64,000 bases of DNA from Ottowia oryzae (GCF_003008535.1 NZ_CP027666.1:2903501-2967500), one strand, 5' to 3'. Numbered from the stretch's first letter, positions 1 to 8,890 are shown. Made by a program: numbers and translations. Notes: generated by a model not told the origin, from the sequence alone.

Positions 1-786
1 CAGCAGGTCTTCCAGCCGCACGCTGCGCGGGCGGCCAACGGCGTCCGGGCCCAGCATTTCTTCGGCCGTGGGCAGCGTCAGCAGGTTCAGGCCCAGCCCG
101 CTGGAGCGCAGCAGCATTTCGCGCCGCAACTCGGCCCCCGGCGCGCCCGCCAGCAGCAGCGTGGTCACGCCGTGCTGGCGCGCCACCTCGTCCAGCACCT
201 CGGCGCCGCCCAGCACGGGCACACCTTGCAGCGTGCGCCCCACGTCGGCCGCGCTGGGCGCGACGATACCGACCACCTGCCAGCCCGCCACGCCCTTGAG
301 CGCGCGCAAGGCGTGGTCCGCCTCGGGCAAAGTGCCCACGACCAGCAAGGGCTGCTGCGCCGCCGCACCCGCCAGCTGCGCCTGGGGGCGCTCTTTGAGC
401 GTGCGCCACGTCGCGCGGCTGCCCGCCAGCAGCATCAGCGTGAGCAGGGGCCAGATCAGCAGTACCGAGCGCGGGAAACCGTCGATGCGCAGGCCCATCA
501 CCACCGCAATCGTCAGCAAGCCGCCCACCGCCACGCCCAAGGCCAGTTGCCGCAAGTCGGCCAGGCTGACGTAGCGCCAGGACTGGCGCGGCACGCGCAG
601 CAGCACCAGCCCGGCGGCCATGCAGACGGCCGCCGGCAGCGTGGTAGCCAAGGCTTCTTGCCGGTATGGCGAAGGAATGCCCAGGTTGAAGCGCAGCCAG
701 AACGCCGCCCACCAGCCGAACACAATCAGCGGTAAATCGACCAGCCAGTTCTGGCTGACGATCAGGCTGCGCCAGCCTTTCAGCAC
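1..786 (-). CDS. Polysaccharide biosynthesis dehydratase/epimerase (CapD/WbpM/PglF type), N-terminal part, cut by window edge
   Basis: The frame reads from a GTG at 786 (first residues MLKGWRSLIVSQNWLVD) to the window edge, so only about 262 residues are visible. They contain several hydrophobic segments (around residues 15-35, 45-65 and 75-125) followed by a Rossmann-like domain with LLVVGTLPEADHALRAL. The visible part ends in SVRLEDLL, which resembles the linker before the catalytic short-chain dehydrogenase domain in WbpM, CapD and FlaA1 homologues. Family members convert UDP-GlcNAc to a 4-keto-6-deoxy sugar at the inner membrane. That would feed the aminotransferase at 1653-2813. The catalytic domain lies outside the window, so activity cannot be judged. 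The GTG start was chosen because an in-frame TAA lies about 100 bases upstream and no ATG comes between. Confidence 0.8.
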   Translation of the reverse strand, partial: MLKGWRSLIVSQNWLVDLPLIVFGWWAAFWLRFNLGIPSPYRQEALATTLPAAVCMAAGLVLLRVPRQSWRYVSLADLRQLALGVAVGGLLTIAVVMGLRIDGFPRSVLLIWPLLTLMLLAGSRATWRTLKERPQAQLAGAAAQQPLLVVGTLPEADHALRALKGVAGWQVVGIVAPSAADVGRTLQGVPVLGGAEVLDEVARQHGVTTLLLAGAPGAELRREMLLRSSGLGLNLLTLPTAEEMLGPDAVGRPRSVRLEDLL

Positions 787-837
787 TGCGACACCCCAGC
801 CGGCTGGGCGTTGGCAACGGAACGGATCGCTATGACA

Positions 838-885
838 AAGATAGCTGTCAGCGCTGATGGGGCGGGCGCTGGAAGGCAGTTTTTC
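838..885. repeat. R1 dispersed palindromic repeat
   Basis: Copy of the dispersed R1 repeat. It has an AAGATAGCTGTCAGCGCT arm, a short spacer, then GGGCGCTGGAAGGCAG and a T-run. It fills most of the gap between the dehydratase and the sugar transferase. Confidence 0.75.
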
Positions 886-897
886 ATGAAATTAAGT

Positions 898-1509
898 TCA
901 GCGCACCAGCGCCTTCAAGGTGTCCCAGAGGATGCGCAGATCCCCCGCCACACTGTGCCGCGCTACGTACGCCAGGTAATAGCGCTGCTTGACCGGCATG
1001 ATATGCGCCACGTAGGCGGCCGCCGGATCGGCCGCGCCAGCGAGGATGCGCTCTTCGTCCCGGAATTCAATCGCCGCGCGGTCGGTAATGCCGGGGCGCA
1101 CTGAGAGGATCTGCGCCCTTGCCTCGGCAGGGTACAGCGCCATGTAGTGCGACACCTCAGGGCGCGGGCCCACCAGGCTCATGTCGCCCTTGAGCACGTC
1201 GATCAGTTGCGGCAGCTCGTCCAGCTTGGTGCGCCGCAGCCAGCGCCCAGCGCGCGTCACCCGCGTATCGCCCGCCACGGTGACCTGCGGCCCACTGCCG
1301 TCATGCACGCGCATCGTGCGGAACTTGTGGATGCGAAACACCTTGCCGCCGCGCCCCACGCGTTGCTGGCGGTACAGGGCGGGCCCAGGCGAATCCAGGC
1401 GCACCCAGAGCGCAATGCACAGCATGGCCGGCGCCAGGATGGCCAGCGCAGGCGCGGCCAGCGCAACGTCCATCGCGCGCTTGGCGAAACCGGGGCTCGC
1501 CGTGGTCAC
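898..1509 (-). CDS. Initiating sugar transferase (small monotopic phosphoglycosyl transferase, PglC-like)
   Basis: This 203-residue protein should transfer a sugar-1-phosphate from a UDP-sugar to undecaprenyl phosphate, the first membrane step of glycan assembly. It has one N-terminal hydrophobic segment (MDVALAAPALAILAPAML), then the bacterial sugar-transferase signature with FRIHKFRTMR, the TKLDELPQL segment that carries the Asp-Glu dyad, and DMSLVGPRPE. The length matches small PglC-type enzymes rather than the larger WcaJ/WbaP forms. I chose the GTG at 1509 because AAAGG lies five bases upstream. A TTG at 1584 would add 25 residues. It lies downstream of the aminotransferase in the same operon-like run. 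Confidence 0.88.
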   Translation of the reverse strand: MTTASPGFAKRAMDVALAAPALAILAPAMLCIALWVRLDSPGPALYRQQRVGRGGKVFRIHKFRTMRVHDGSGPQVTVAGDTRVTRAGRWLRRTKLDELPQLIDVLKGDMSLVGPRPEVSHYMALYPAEARAQILSVRPGITDRAAIEFRDEERILAGAADPAAAYVAHIMPVKQRYYLAYVARHSVAGDLRILWDTLKALVR

Positions 1510-1652
1510 GTTGGCCTTTCGCAGCAGCGCTGAAGCCGCCCCATGAAGCGCGACAGCACCACGCAGGACACGCGGCGGGCGCAACTTGGCGGCTGCCGAC
1601 GCACCAACCGCACGGCGCCAAGCCCGCTGCGCCTTTGGCCGCGCACTTTGGG

Positions 1653-2813
1653 TCAGCGCAGAATTGCGCTCAGCTCGGCGATGACGCGGGTCTGGTCGTC
1701 GTCCGTCATCGTCGTGTACAGCGGGATGCTGATCATCCGCTCGAAAGCCTTGTCGGCCACGGGATAGTCTTCAGCCCGCAGGCTGTAGCGATCACGCCAG
1801 TAAGGCTGACGGTGCAGCGGCAGGTAGTGCACGCTGGTGCCAATGCCCGCGTCGCTGAGCCGCTGGATGACCTCATCGCGCGTGACACGGGCGTCGTCCG
1901 ACAGGCGCACCACGTACATGTGCCAGGCGTGCTTCTCGCCCGGTGGCGCGTCGGCCGGCAGGACCAGCGGCAGGTCGCGCAATTCACGCATGTAGCGCGC
2001 CGCCAACTGCTGGCGCCGCGCCAGGAACGCGGGCAGGCGCTGCAACTGAACCCGGCCCACGGCAGAAGCCATGTCGGTCATGTTGTACTTGAAGCCGGGC
2101 GCCACGATCTCGTAGTGCCACGCAGGCTTGGTGCTGGTGAAGCGGTCAAACGCGTCGCGGCTGATGCCGTGCAAACGCATGACGCGCATGCGCGCTGCCA
2201 GCGCCTCGTCGCGCGTGATCACCATGCCGCCCTCGCCGGTCGTCATGGTTTTGTTGGCGTAAAAGCTGAACACCGTCGCCGCGCTGGGCAGCGTGCCGAT
2301 GGTCGCGCCCTTGTACGTGGTGGGCAGCGAGTGGGCCGCGTCTTCAACCACCTTCAGGCCGTGGCGCTGGGCCACGGCGTAGATCGCCTCCATGTCGCAG
2401 GCCAGACCGCTGTAATGCACGGGCAGGATGGCCTTGGTCCGCGGGGTGATGGCCGCTTCCAACGCGGCCGGGTCCATGTTCAGCGTGACCGGGTCCACAT
2501 CCACCAACACCGCGTCCGCACCCAGGTAGCGGGCGACTTCGACCGTGGCGGTGAAGGTCAGCGTGGGCGCAATCACCTCATCGCCGGGGCCAATGCCGAT
2601 TGCTTCCAGCGCCAGATGCAGCCCGGCGGTGGCCGAGTTGACCGCCACCGCTTGCAGGCCATCGCCCAGAAATGCGGAAAACTCCTGCTCGAACGCCCGC
2701 GTCTCGGCACCGGTCGATAACCAACCCGTGCGCATCACGCGCGCGACGGCGTCGATTTCCGCGTCGCCAACATCTGGCCGCGCAAACGGAATCAATGACT
2801 TAGCAGCAGACAT
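1653..2813 (-). CDS. DegT/DnrJ/EryC1 (ArnB-like) nucleotide-sugar aminotransferase
   Basis: A 386-residue PLP-dependent aminotransferase acting on a 4-keto nucleotide sugar. Visible hallmarks are NSATAGLHLALEAIG near residue 60 (phosphate binding), VVEDAAHS (Asp contacting the PLP nitrogen) and FSFYANKTMTTGEGGM with the Schiff-base lysine. The C-terminal half reads like ArnB: RLHGISRDAFDR, EIVAPGFKYNMTDM, HYLPLHRQPYWRD. With the dehydratase at 1-786 it would make a 4-amino-4,6-dideoxy sugar. Which sugar and stereochemistry cannot be told from sequence alone. Length is normal for the family. Confidence 0.9.
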   Translation of the reverse strand: MSAAKSLIPFARPDVGDAEIDAVARVMRTGWLSTGAETRAFEQEFSAFLGDGLQAVAVNSATAGLHLALEAIGIGPGDEVIAPTLTFTATVEVARYLGADAVLVDVDPVTLNMDPAALEAAITPRTKAILPVHYSGLACDMEAIYAVAQRHGLKVVEDAAHSLPTTYKGATIGTLPSAATVFSFYANKTMTTGEGGMVITRDEALAARMRVMRLHGISRDAFDRFTSTKPAWHYEIVAPGFKYNMTDMASAVGRVQLQRLPAFLARRQQLAARYMRELRDLPLVLPADAPPGEKHAWHMYVVRLSDDARVTRDEVIQRLSDAGIGTSVHYLPLHRQPYWRDRYSLRAEDYPVADKAFERMISIPLYTTMTDDDQTRVIAELSAILR

Positions 2814-2849
2814 CAGAGCAATATCAATCCAAAGAAGGAAAACAGGGCA

Positions 2850-3980
2850 TCAACGCGTGAGTTTTGCAAGCGCGCCCGAGAGGCGTCGCCCGCGGGCCAG
2901 GTCGAACAAACCCCGCCACGTCCCGAGGCCGTAACCCAGGTGGTAGGCCGCCACCGCCAGAAAAACACGCGGCGCCAGCGAAACAAACCGTTGGATTTTG
3001 CCCCATGACGCAGGCCCGCCCGCGCGAGCGGCTGTGGATGGCCACGCCGCGCCCCCCGATACCCCTAGCACGTACGTCGCATAGACCGCGATCAGGCCAA
3101 CGAATGGCCACGGCCATGCCCACGCAAGCATGGCTGTCACCACCAACGCAGCCACGAAGACCGCGGGCACCAATTGGCGAACCGATCCGGGCTGACCATG
3201 CTTTTTCATCACAAACGGGCGCCAGTAACCGTACTGAACCTGCTGGCGAAACAGATGGCCCAGCGCGTCGCGCGGGCGGTACCACGACCGAATCAGCGCG
3301 CTTTGCCACACGCGACCGCCCGTCAGTCGCAGGCGCAGGTTGTGCTCGTCGTCCTGATTGCGCACCAGGGTTTCATCAAACCCACCCACGCGCGCAAAGG
3401 TCTGGCGCGGCCAACAGCCCAGGTAGACGGTGTCGGCCTCGCCTTCGTAGGCGACATCGCGCGACAGCGCCCCACCCACCACCCAGCGGCTTTGAAACGC
3501 GGCGGCAATGGCCTGCCCCATCGCGCCTTCGCCCCGCGCGACCCACGCACCGCCCACGTTGTCGGCGCTCGTGCGCTGCAGGGCGGCGATGCACTGCGCG
3601 ACGTAATCCGGCGCGAATTGCGTGTGGACGTCCATGCGCACAATCACCGCGCCGCGTGCACGGGCCAGGCAGGCATTCAAGCCGGTCGAGACGATGCGGC
3701 CCGGGTTGGCGACAGGCACCAGCCGCGCGTCCAAAGCGGCGCGCGCCTGAATGCGCTCGCCCGTGCCATCGTCGCTTTCGCCATCGGCCACCAGGATTTC
3801 CATGCGCCACCCGGCAGGCAACTGCTGCGCGGTGGCGCTGTCCAGAAACGCATCGATGTGCTCGCGCTCGTTGCGGCACGGCACGACGATGCTCACCAGG
3901 CGTTCGTCGCCAGCGCCCTGCAGGCGCGTGCAGTCCGGCACGCCAGGGTCGACATGGTTCGTTCTGCCGGCTTGGCTCAT
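2850..3980 (-). CDS. Glycosyltransferase family 2, ExoA-like
   Basis: A 376-residue inverting glycosyltransferase. It starts its GT-A fold with VSIVVPCRNEREHIDAFLDS, has EILVADGESDDGT and a metal-binding region around VRMDVHTQF, followed by GGFDETLVRNQDDEHNLRLR. This layout resembles ExoA of succinoglycan synthesis. The C-terminal third carries hydrophobic segments (AVFVAALVVTAMLAWAWPWP and RVFLAVAAYHLGYGLG), so the enzyme is probably membrane-anchored. The start ATG at 3980 overlaps the stop of the upstream glycosyltransferase as ATGA, which implies translational coupling. Donor and acceptor sugars are unknown. Confidence 0.88.
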   Translation of the reverse strand: MSQAGRTNHVDPGVPDCTRLQGAGDERLVSIVVPCRNEREHIDAFLDSATAQQLPAGWRMEILVADGESDDGTGERIQARAALDARLVPVANPGRIVSTGLNACLARARGAVIVRMDVHTQFAPDYVAQCIAALQRTSADNVGGAWVARGEGAMGQAIAAAFQSRWVVGGALSRDVAYEGEADTVYLGCWPRQTFARVGGFDETLVRNQDDEHNLRLRLTGGRVWQSALIRSWYRPRDALGHLFRQQVQYGYWRPFVMKKHGQPGSVRQLVPAVFVAALVVTAMLAWAWPWPFVGLIAVYATYVLGVSGGAAWPSTAARAGGPASWGKIQRFVSLAPRVFLAVAAYHLGYGLGTWRGLFDLARGRRLSGALAKLTR

Positions 3981-5038
3981 ACCACGCCCTCGCGTCGAAG
4001 CAGGCGCCGGTACAGCGCATCCATCGCATCCATCTGTGCCCGCCGGTCGCCCTCTTGCGCGATCCGCTCGGCGTTGGCCTGTCCCACCGCCCTCGCCTTT
4101 GCGTCGTCGGCCAAAAGCGCTTGCCAGCGTTCGGCCAGCGCGCCCACGTCGCCAGAAGGCACCAGCATGGCAGGCGCCAGCCATTCCCGGTTGGCGGGCA
4201 GATCGCTGGCGATCACCGGCAGGCCGCAGGCCATGCTTTCCAGCACGGAAACCGAGGTGGCGTCGCTTTGAGGCACGCTGATGGACAGCTGGCTGCGCGC
4301 CAGCACGGCGGCCATGCCGGCGTCGTCCAGCCGACCATGAAAGCGAACGGCGTCTTGTAGACCCAGCCGCTGCACCTGCTCGCGCAGCTGCGCCTCCTGG
4401 CTGCCGCCGCCCAGCAAGTGCAGGTGCACCCCGGCGAAGCGCTGGCGCACACGCGCCAGTGCTTCGATGATGGTGTCGATGCGGTAATTGGGCTCCCAGC
4501 TGCGCAGGCTGACCGCCGCCAGCGGCTCCTTCTGCGCCCAATCGGCGGGCGCGAAGCGGCCGCGGTCCACGCCCCAATGAATGAGCTTGGCCGGGGTCCG
4601 GGGCGCCAGCTGGCGCGACACCGCCAGCAAATCCTGCGAATCGCCGGTGACCAGGTCAGCCTGGCGCAAGGCCCAGGCCGTGAGCCAGCGCAGGGCCGCG
4701 TGGCGCCTCGGCGTGACCAGCAGGTCGGTACCCCAGGCCGTCATCACCAGCGGATGGCGCGCAGCGCGCGCGCCCAGGTAGCCGTAGGAGGTGACGTAGT
4801 GCGCGTGCACGATGTCGGGCTGCAAGCCTCGGATGGTGACGCGGGCTTCACCCACGCGCCACAGCCAGTCGCTGGAGCGGCGCACCGGCCGCAGCACCTT
4901 TTGCGCCACCCCGTCGATAGGCTGCGGGCGCGCGGTGACCAGCGAGACCCGCCAGTCGCGCGCCAGCATCTCGCGCGACCAGCGCTGAACGTGCGGGCTG
5001 GTGGCGTCGCCCAGCAGAACCAGGTGCGGCGCAGTCAT
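3977..5038 (-). CDS. Glycosyltransferase family 1/4 (GT-B fold)
   Basis: A 353-residue GT-B glycosyltransferase. The N-terminal half has VLLGDATSPHVQRWSREML and DIVHAHYVTSYGYLG. The C-terminal nucleotide-sugar half has HLLGGGSQEAQLREQV and the E-x7-E type donor motif in SVLESMACGLPVIASDLP. Start ATG at 5038 overlaps the acetyltransferase stop, and its own stop overlaps the GT2 start, both as ATGA. It is expected to act at the cytoplasmic face of the inner membrane, elongating the lipid-linked oligosaccharide begun by the sugar transferase at 898-1509. Specificity is not predictable here. Confidence 0.88.
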   Translation of the reverse strand: MTAPHLVLLGDATSPHVQRWSREMLARDWRVSLVTARPQPIDGVAQKVLRPVRRSSDWLWRVGEARVTIRGLQPDIVHAHYVTSYGYLGARAARHPLVMTAWGTDLLVTPRRHAALRWLTAWALRQADLVTGDSQDLLAVSRQLAPRTPAKLIHWGVDRGRFAPADWAQKEPLAAVSLRSWEPNYRIDTIIEALARVRQRFAGVHLHLLGGGSQEAQLREQVQRLGLQDAVRFHGRLDDAGMAAVLARSQLSISVPQSDATSVSVLESMACGLPVIASDLPANREWLAPAMLVPSGDVGALAERWQALLADDAKARAVGQANAERIAQEGDRRAQMDAMDALYRRLLRREGVV

Positions 5039-5640
5039 GGCTTGGCCTCTGCCGCTACCGAGCGCAGCCACGCTTCGTAACCATCTCTCAATTGCGGATG
5101 GGCGGCCAGCCACGCCCGATCTGGCTCGCGCGTGTCGCCCACCACGGTGGCCGGGCTGCCCGCCAGCACCGCGAAGTCTGGGAAGCGCCCGCGAACCCGG
5201 CTGTGGCTGGCGACCAGCGTGCCGTGGCCCAGCACGGTGCCCGCCTCGATGGTGCTGTGTGGGCCAATGAAGCAGCGCTGGCCGATCTCGATCGGCTGGC
5301 GCACGACGGCGCCATCCGACGCGGGCGAGTCGTTGCCCGACAAGGCAGCGGCCGCGCGCACCGCCCGGTGCGTGCTGTGGCTGACGATGCTGACGTAGTT
5401 GGTGATTTGCGATCCCCTGCCAATGCGCACACCGGCGCTGGCCTCGATGAAATTGAAGTGACCAATGAACACGTCGTCTTCCAGCACCAGGCGCTCTTCG
5501 TGCTCGATGCAGGTCGATGGCGATATGCGCGTGCCCGCCAGCAAAGCGCCGCCGCTGCGTTCGCCAAACACCATGCGAAAGAACACCCAGCGCCACGCGC
5601 GCCGACGCAGCCGGTTCACCCATGCGCGCACGCCCGTCAT
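5035..5640 (-). CDS. Left-handed beta-helix (WbbJ-type) O-acetyltransferase
   Basis: A 201-residue protein with hexapeptide-repeat character: LVLEDDVFIGHFNFIEASAG, VRIGRGSQITNYVSIVSHST, QPIEIGQRCFIGPHSTIEAG and TVLGHGTLVASHSRVRG. The candidate catalytic histidine lies in SIVSHSTHRAVR. Such enzymes use acetyl-CoA to decorate surface sugars. The protein lacks the N-terminal Rossmann domain of PglD, so N-acetylation of the amino sugar by a PglD homologue is not supported, although this enzyme could act on an amino group. Both ends overlap neighbours as ATGA. Confidence 0.8.
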   Translation of the reverse strand: MTGVRAWVNRLRRRAWRWVFFRMVFGERSGGALLAGTRISPSTCIEHEERLVLEDDVFIGHFNFIEASAGVRIGRGSQITNYVSIVSHSTHRAVRAAAALSGNDSPASDGAVVRQPIEIGQRCFIGPHSTIEAGTVLGHGTLVASHSRVRGRFPDFAVLAGSPATVVGDTREPDRAWLAAHPQLRDGYEAWLRSVAAEAKP

Positions 5641-6965
5641 GCCGCACTCCCCTGCCCGGTGGCCGACGCCGTGGCCACAGGCCCCGTCCAATGCGCCAGC
5701 CGCCAGAAGTAGTAGCCGAAGTACGGCAGCATGGCGGCCGACACGGCCCAGCCGCCCCCGACCAGCCCGCCCCAGTGCAGGCCCGCGGCCAGCGCCACCG
5801 CAAACACCAACTGCCCCACCAGTGCCACGCGAAACGCCCATCGCTGCGCCCCCCAGGCCATGGTCACCACGGCCAGCGGCGCGGCCACAAAGTGCGCGCC
5901 GATGTAGGGCGACAAGGCGCGCGCCAATTCGCCCGCCTCGCGCCAGGAAGGGCCGAACACCATGGCGAAAAGCCACGGCCCCGCCAGCACCAGCACCAGC
6001 GCCAGGGCCAATGCGCAGGCGCCCAGCAACGCCATCACCTGCCGAACCATTCGGCGCCCTTCAGGCAAGGCCGCTGCGGCCAGGCGCGGGTACAGCGCTT
6101 GCGACACGGCGCTGCCGATCAACGTGGCCGGCGCCTTCAGGTACCGCAGGGCCAGGCCCCAAAAGCCAGCGGCCGGGTCGCCCGCCCAGGCAATGATCAA
6201 GGCCACGGCCACGGCGTCTTGCGCGGTGCCCAAAAAGGCGTGCGGGCTGTTCACCCAGGCGAAATCCTTGAAGCGGCGTGCCATGGCTTTCATGCGTAAG
6301 CGCAGCGCCGCACCGGCTGGTGCCAGCACGTGGCCCCACCCCTGCCGGGGCGCAGGCCGCAACAGGCACGCCAGGGCCAGCCATTGCGCCACCAAGGGCG
6401 CCGCCACCAGCGCCCAGGCGCCCTCCACCCCGCTGGGTGCGCCCTGCCACAGCAGCAGCCCAGCCAGCAACTGCAAAAGCGCGCCGCCGCCGTACTGCAA
6501 CACGCGGCTGATCGCCAAAGCCCTGAACCGCCGCGCCCGGTTGGCCCACAGCATCAACACCTGCAACAGGCCCGCCCCCGCCAATGCCAAGGGCAGCAGC
6601 GCCGGCAAGGGCAGCCAGCCCCCGGCGTGCAGCGCCCAGGCCAGCGGTACGCTGATGCCGATGGCCACGAGCAGGACGCGCAAGGCCAGCGCCAGCAGCG
6701 CCGCGCCGTCATCCTCGTCCAGCGCCATCGGCAAAGCCTGCTCGTAACGCAGGCTGGCCACCACGGCCAGCGTGGCGGCGATGGTGGTGAACTGGGTGAA
6801 CACGCCAAACGCCTGGGGCGTGAAAAGGCGCGTCAGCACGGGCCCCAGCAGCAAGGGCAGCAGCTGCGCCAGCGCGCCGCCGGCCAGCAGCGTCAGCGCG
6901 TCGGTGGCCAGCGTGGGGCCTGGGCGCTTTGTCAAGCCGCGCACCTCGCGCCCGCCGCCGCGCAC
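5637..6965 (-). CDS. Wzx-type polysaccharide flippase (MOP/MATE-like superfamily)
   Basis: A 442-residue, highly hydrophobic protein with about twelve predicted membrane segments. It opens TLLAGGALAQLLPLLLGPVL then TRLFTPQAFGVFTQFTTIA, typical of O-antigen/teichoic-acid flippases, and has a conserved ALYPRLAAAALPEGRR region mid-protein. Its role would be to flip undecaprenyl-linked oligosaccharide across the inner membrane. It is first in the minus-strand glycan run and begins at a GTG (6965), close to the divergent lysS promoter. No polymerase (Wzy) or ligase is seen in the window. It may lie beyond coordinate 1, or the locus may make a non-polymeric glycan. Confidence 0.85.
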   Translation of the reverse strand: MRGGGREVRGLTKRPGPTLATDALTLLAGGALAQLLPLLLGPVLTRLFTPQAFGVFTQFTTIAATLAVVASLRYEQALPMALDEDDGAALLALALRVLLVAIGISVPLAWALHAGGWLPLPALLPLALAGAGLLQVLMLWANRARRFRALAISRVLQYGGGALLQLLAGLLLWQGAPSGVEGAWALVAAPLVAQWLALACLLRPAPRQGWGHVLAPAGAALRLRMKAMARRFKDFAWVNSPHAFLGTAQDAVAVALIIAWAGDPAAGFWGLALRYLKAPATLIGSAVSQALYPRLAAAALPEGRRMVRQVMALLGACALALALVLVLAGPWLFAMVFGPSWREAGELARALSPYIGAHFVAAPLAVVTMAWGAQRWAFRVALVGQLVFAVALAAGLHWGGLVGGGWAVSAAMLPYFGYYFWRLAHWTGPVATASATGQGSAA

Positions 6966-7017
6966 GCACGGGCGTGGGCGGTTTTGCGGTAGCAGCGGAA
7001 AGACGGGGGCTTAGACA

Positions 7018-7045
7018 TTGAAGGGGCGCCGTGCGCGCCTAAAAT
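7018..7045 (+). promoter_or_regulatory. Predicted sigma-70 promoter of lysS
   Basis: TTGAAG (7018-7023), 16 bases, TAAAAT (7040-7045). Transcription would begin near 7052 and leave a leader of about 100 bases before the lysS ATG. It is read by eye and untested. Confidence 0.5.
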
Positions 7046-7153
7046 TGCGGGTTCTGCCCAAAATCAGGCACAGGATGTGCGGTCAACCGCGATTATCCCG
7101 CCGCTTGCCGCGCCACTTTGCGCAACCGGGCCCCGAATCCTTACCAGAACCCC

Positions 7154-8713
7154 ATGAACACCACCGCCACGCCCGCACCGGATGCCGCGCCCGAACAAGA
7201 TGAGAACAAGCTGATCGCCGAACGGCGCGAGAAGCTCAAGGGTTTGCGCCAAAGCCAGGCGGAAACCGGCGCGGTGGCCTTCCCCAACGATTTCAAGCCC
7301 AAAGACCGCGCAGCGCAGCTGCACCAAGCGCATGGCGCTATCGAAAAAGAAGCGTTCGACGCCGACATCGCCGCAGGCAAGCAAGTGCTGGCCAGCGTGG
7401 CCGGCCGCATGATGCTCAAACGCGTGATGGGCAAGGCCAGCTTTGCCACGATTCAAGACGCCACCGGCCGCATCCAGGCCTACATCGCCCGCGACGACGT
7501 GGGCGAGGCCGACTACGCCGCCTTCAAGCATTGGGACCTGGGCGACATCGTGGCGGTGGAAGGCCACCTGTTCAAAACCAAGACGGGCGAGCTGTCCATC
7601 CACGCCACTCGCATCCGCCTGCTGACCAAAAGCCTGCGCCCGCTGCCCGACAAGTTCCACGGCATGCAAGACCAGGAGCTGAAGTACCGCCAGCGCTACG
7701 TCGACCTGATCATGGACGAGGCCGCGCGCGAGCGCTTTGCCGCGCGCAGCCGCACGCTGGCGGCCATGCGCGGCTTCATGACCGAGCACGGTTTCATGGA
7801 GGTGGAAACCCCCATGCTGCACCCCATTCCGGGCGGCGCCAACGCCAAGCCCTTCGTCACGCACCACAACGCACTCGACCAGCAGATGTACCTGCGCATC
7901 GCGCCTGAGCTGTACCTCAAGCGCCTGATCGTCGGTGGCTTCGAGCGCGTGTTCGAGATCAACCGCAGCTTCCGCAACGAAGGCATCAGCGTGCGGCACA
8001 ACCCCGAATTCACGATGATGGAGTTCTACGCCGCGTACTGGAACTACCAGGACTTGATGACCTACACCGAAGACCTGCTGCGCGCCACCGCGCGCCAGGC
8101 CACGGGCGGCCTGCAGTTGCAGTACCAGGGCCGCGCGGTCGATTTGAGCCAGCCCTTCAAGCGCCTGACCATCCGCGAAGCGATTCACGCGCACACCGAC
8201 ATCGGCGCGGGCGTGGACGACGCCGCCGAGCTGATCGCCCGCCTGAAAAAGCTGGGCCTGTCGGAAGACAAGAACAAGCTGTCGCAGCGCAGCCTGCCCG
8301 CGCTGCAGGTGATGTACTTTGAAGAAGCGGTGGAATCCGAGCTGTGGGAGCCCACCTTCATCATGGAACACCCCACCGAGATCAGCCCGCTGGCGCGCGC
8401 CAACGACCAGCGCCCCGAGGTGACCGAGCGCTTTGAGCTGTACATCACCGGCCGCGAAATGGCCAACGGTTTCAGCGAGCTGAACGACGCCGAAGACCAG
8501 GCCGCGCGCTTTCAGGCGCAGGCCAGCGCCAAGGATTCGGGCGACGACGAAGCCATGTTCTACGACGCCGACTTCGTGCGCGCGCTGGAATACGGCATGC
8601 CGCCCACCGGCGGCTGCGGCGTGGGCATCGACCGCTTCATGATGCTGCTGACCGACAGCGCCAGCATCCGCGACGTGATCCTCTTCCCGGCGCTGCGGCA
8701 CGAAAGCAAGTGA
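7154..8713 (+). CDS. lysS: Lysyl-tRNA synthetase (class II)
   Basis: A 519-residue class II aminoacyl-tRNA synthetase charging tRNA-Lys in the cytosol. The N-terminal OB-fold anticodon-binding domain spans about residues 55-165 (VAGRMMLKRVMGKASFATIQ). Motif 2 is FRNEGISVRHNPEFTMMEFY near residue 272. Motif 3 is GCGVGIDRFMMLLTDS near residue 487. The length is close to the roughly 505 residues usual for the family. The ATG at 7154 was preferred over upstream frame extensions because the sequence after it begins the usual charged lead-in (DENKLIAERREKL). It stands alone on the plus strand, diverging from the glycan operon. Confidence 0.97.
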   Translation: MNTTATPAPDAAPEQDENKLIAERREKLKGLRQSQAETGAVAFPNDFKPKDRAAQLHQAHGAIEKEAFDADIAAGKQVLASVAGRMMLKRVMGKASFATIQDATGRIQAYIARDDVGEADYAAFKHWDLGDIVAVEGHLFKTKTGELSIHATRIRLLTKSLRPLPDKFHGMQDQELKYRQRYVDLIMDEAARERFAARSRTLAAMRGFMTEHGFMEVETPMLHPIPGGANAKPFVTHHNALDQQMYLRIAPELYLKRLIVGGFERVFEINRSFRNEGISVRHNPEFTMMEFYAAYWNYQDLMTYTEDLLRATARQATGGLQLQYQGRAVDLSQPFKRLTIREAIHAHTDIGAGVDDAAELIARLKKLGLSEDKNKLSQRSLPALQVMYFEEAVESELWEPTFIMEHPTEISPLARANDQRPEVTERFELYITGREMANGFSELNDAEDQAARFQAQASAKDSGDDEAMFYDADFVRALEYGMPPTGGCGVGIDRFMMLLTDSASIRDVILFPALRHESK

Positions 8714-8719
8714 ACGCGC

Positions 8720-8742
8720 GCGGTGCGGCCCGGCCGCACCGC
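8720..8742 (+). terminator. GC-only hairpin after lysS (terminator-like, no U-tract)
   Basis: A perfect 11-base stem (GCGGTGCGGCC / GGCCGCACCGC) around a single C begins seven bases past the lysS stop. No T-run follows, so it may stabilise the 3' end or pause polymerase rather than act as a classical intrinsic terminator. Confidence 0.4.
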
Positions 8743-8890
8743 TGGCCGCGCCTCGGACAGCCACGGTGCGAAGTTGCGTGAGTCGGCGGCAGCGTTTCAG
8801 TGGGCAAGAAGCATCCCGCCCGGCACGCTGCGTGACAAGCATGGGCCTGCGCTGGCTACTTCCAGGCGTGCGTCCGCGATGCTTTCACTA

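Noticed and set aside
3174..4271. Long open frames on the strand opposite the glycosyltransferases
   Set aside because: GC-rich third codon positions create long antisense frames. The residues are Ala/Arg/His-rich with no recognisable family, whereas the minus-strand frames show clear motifs.
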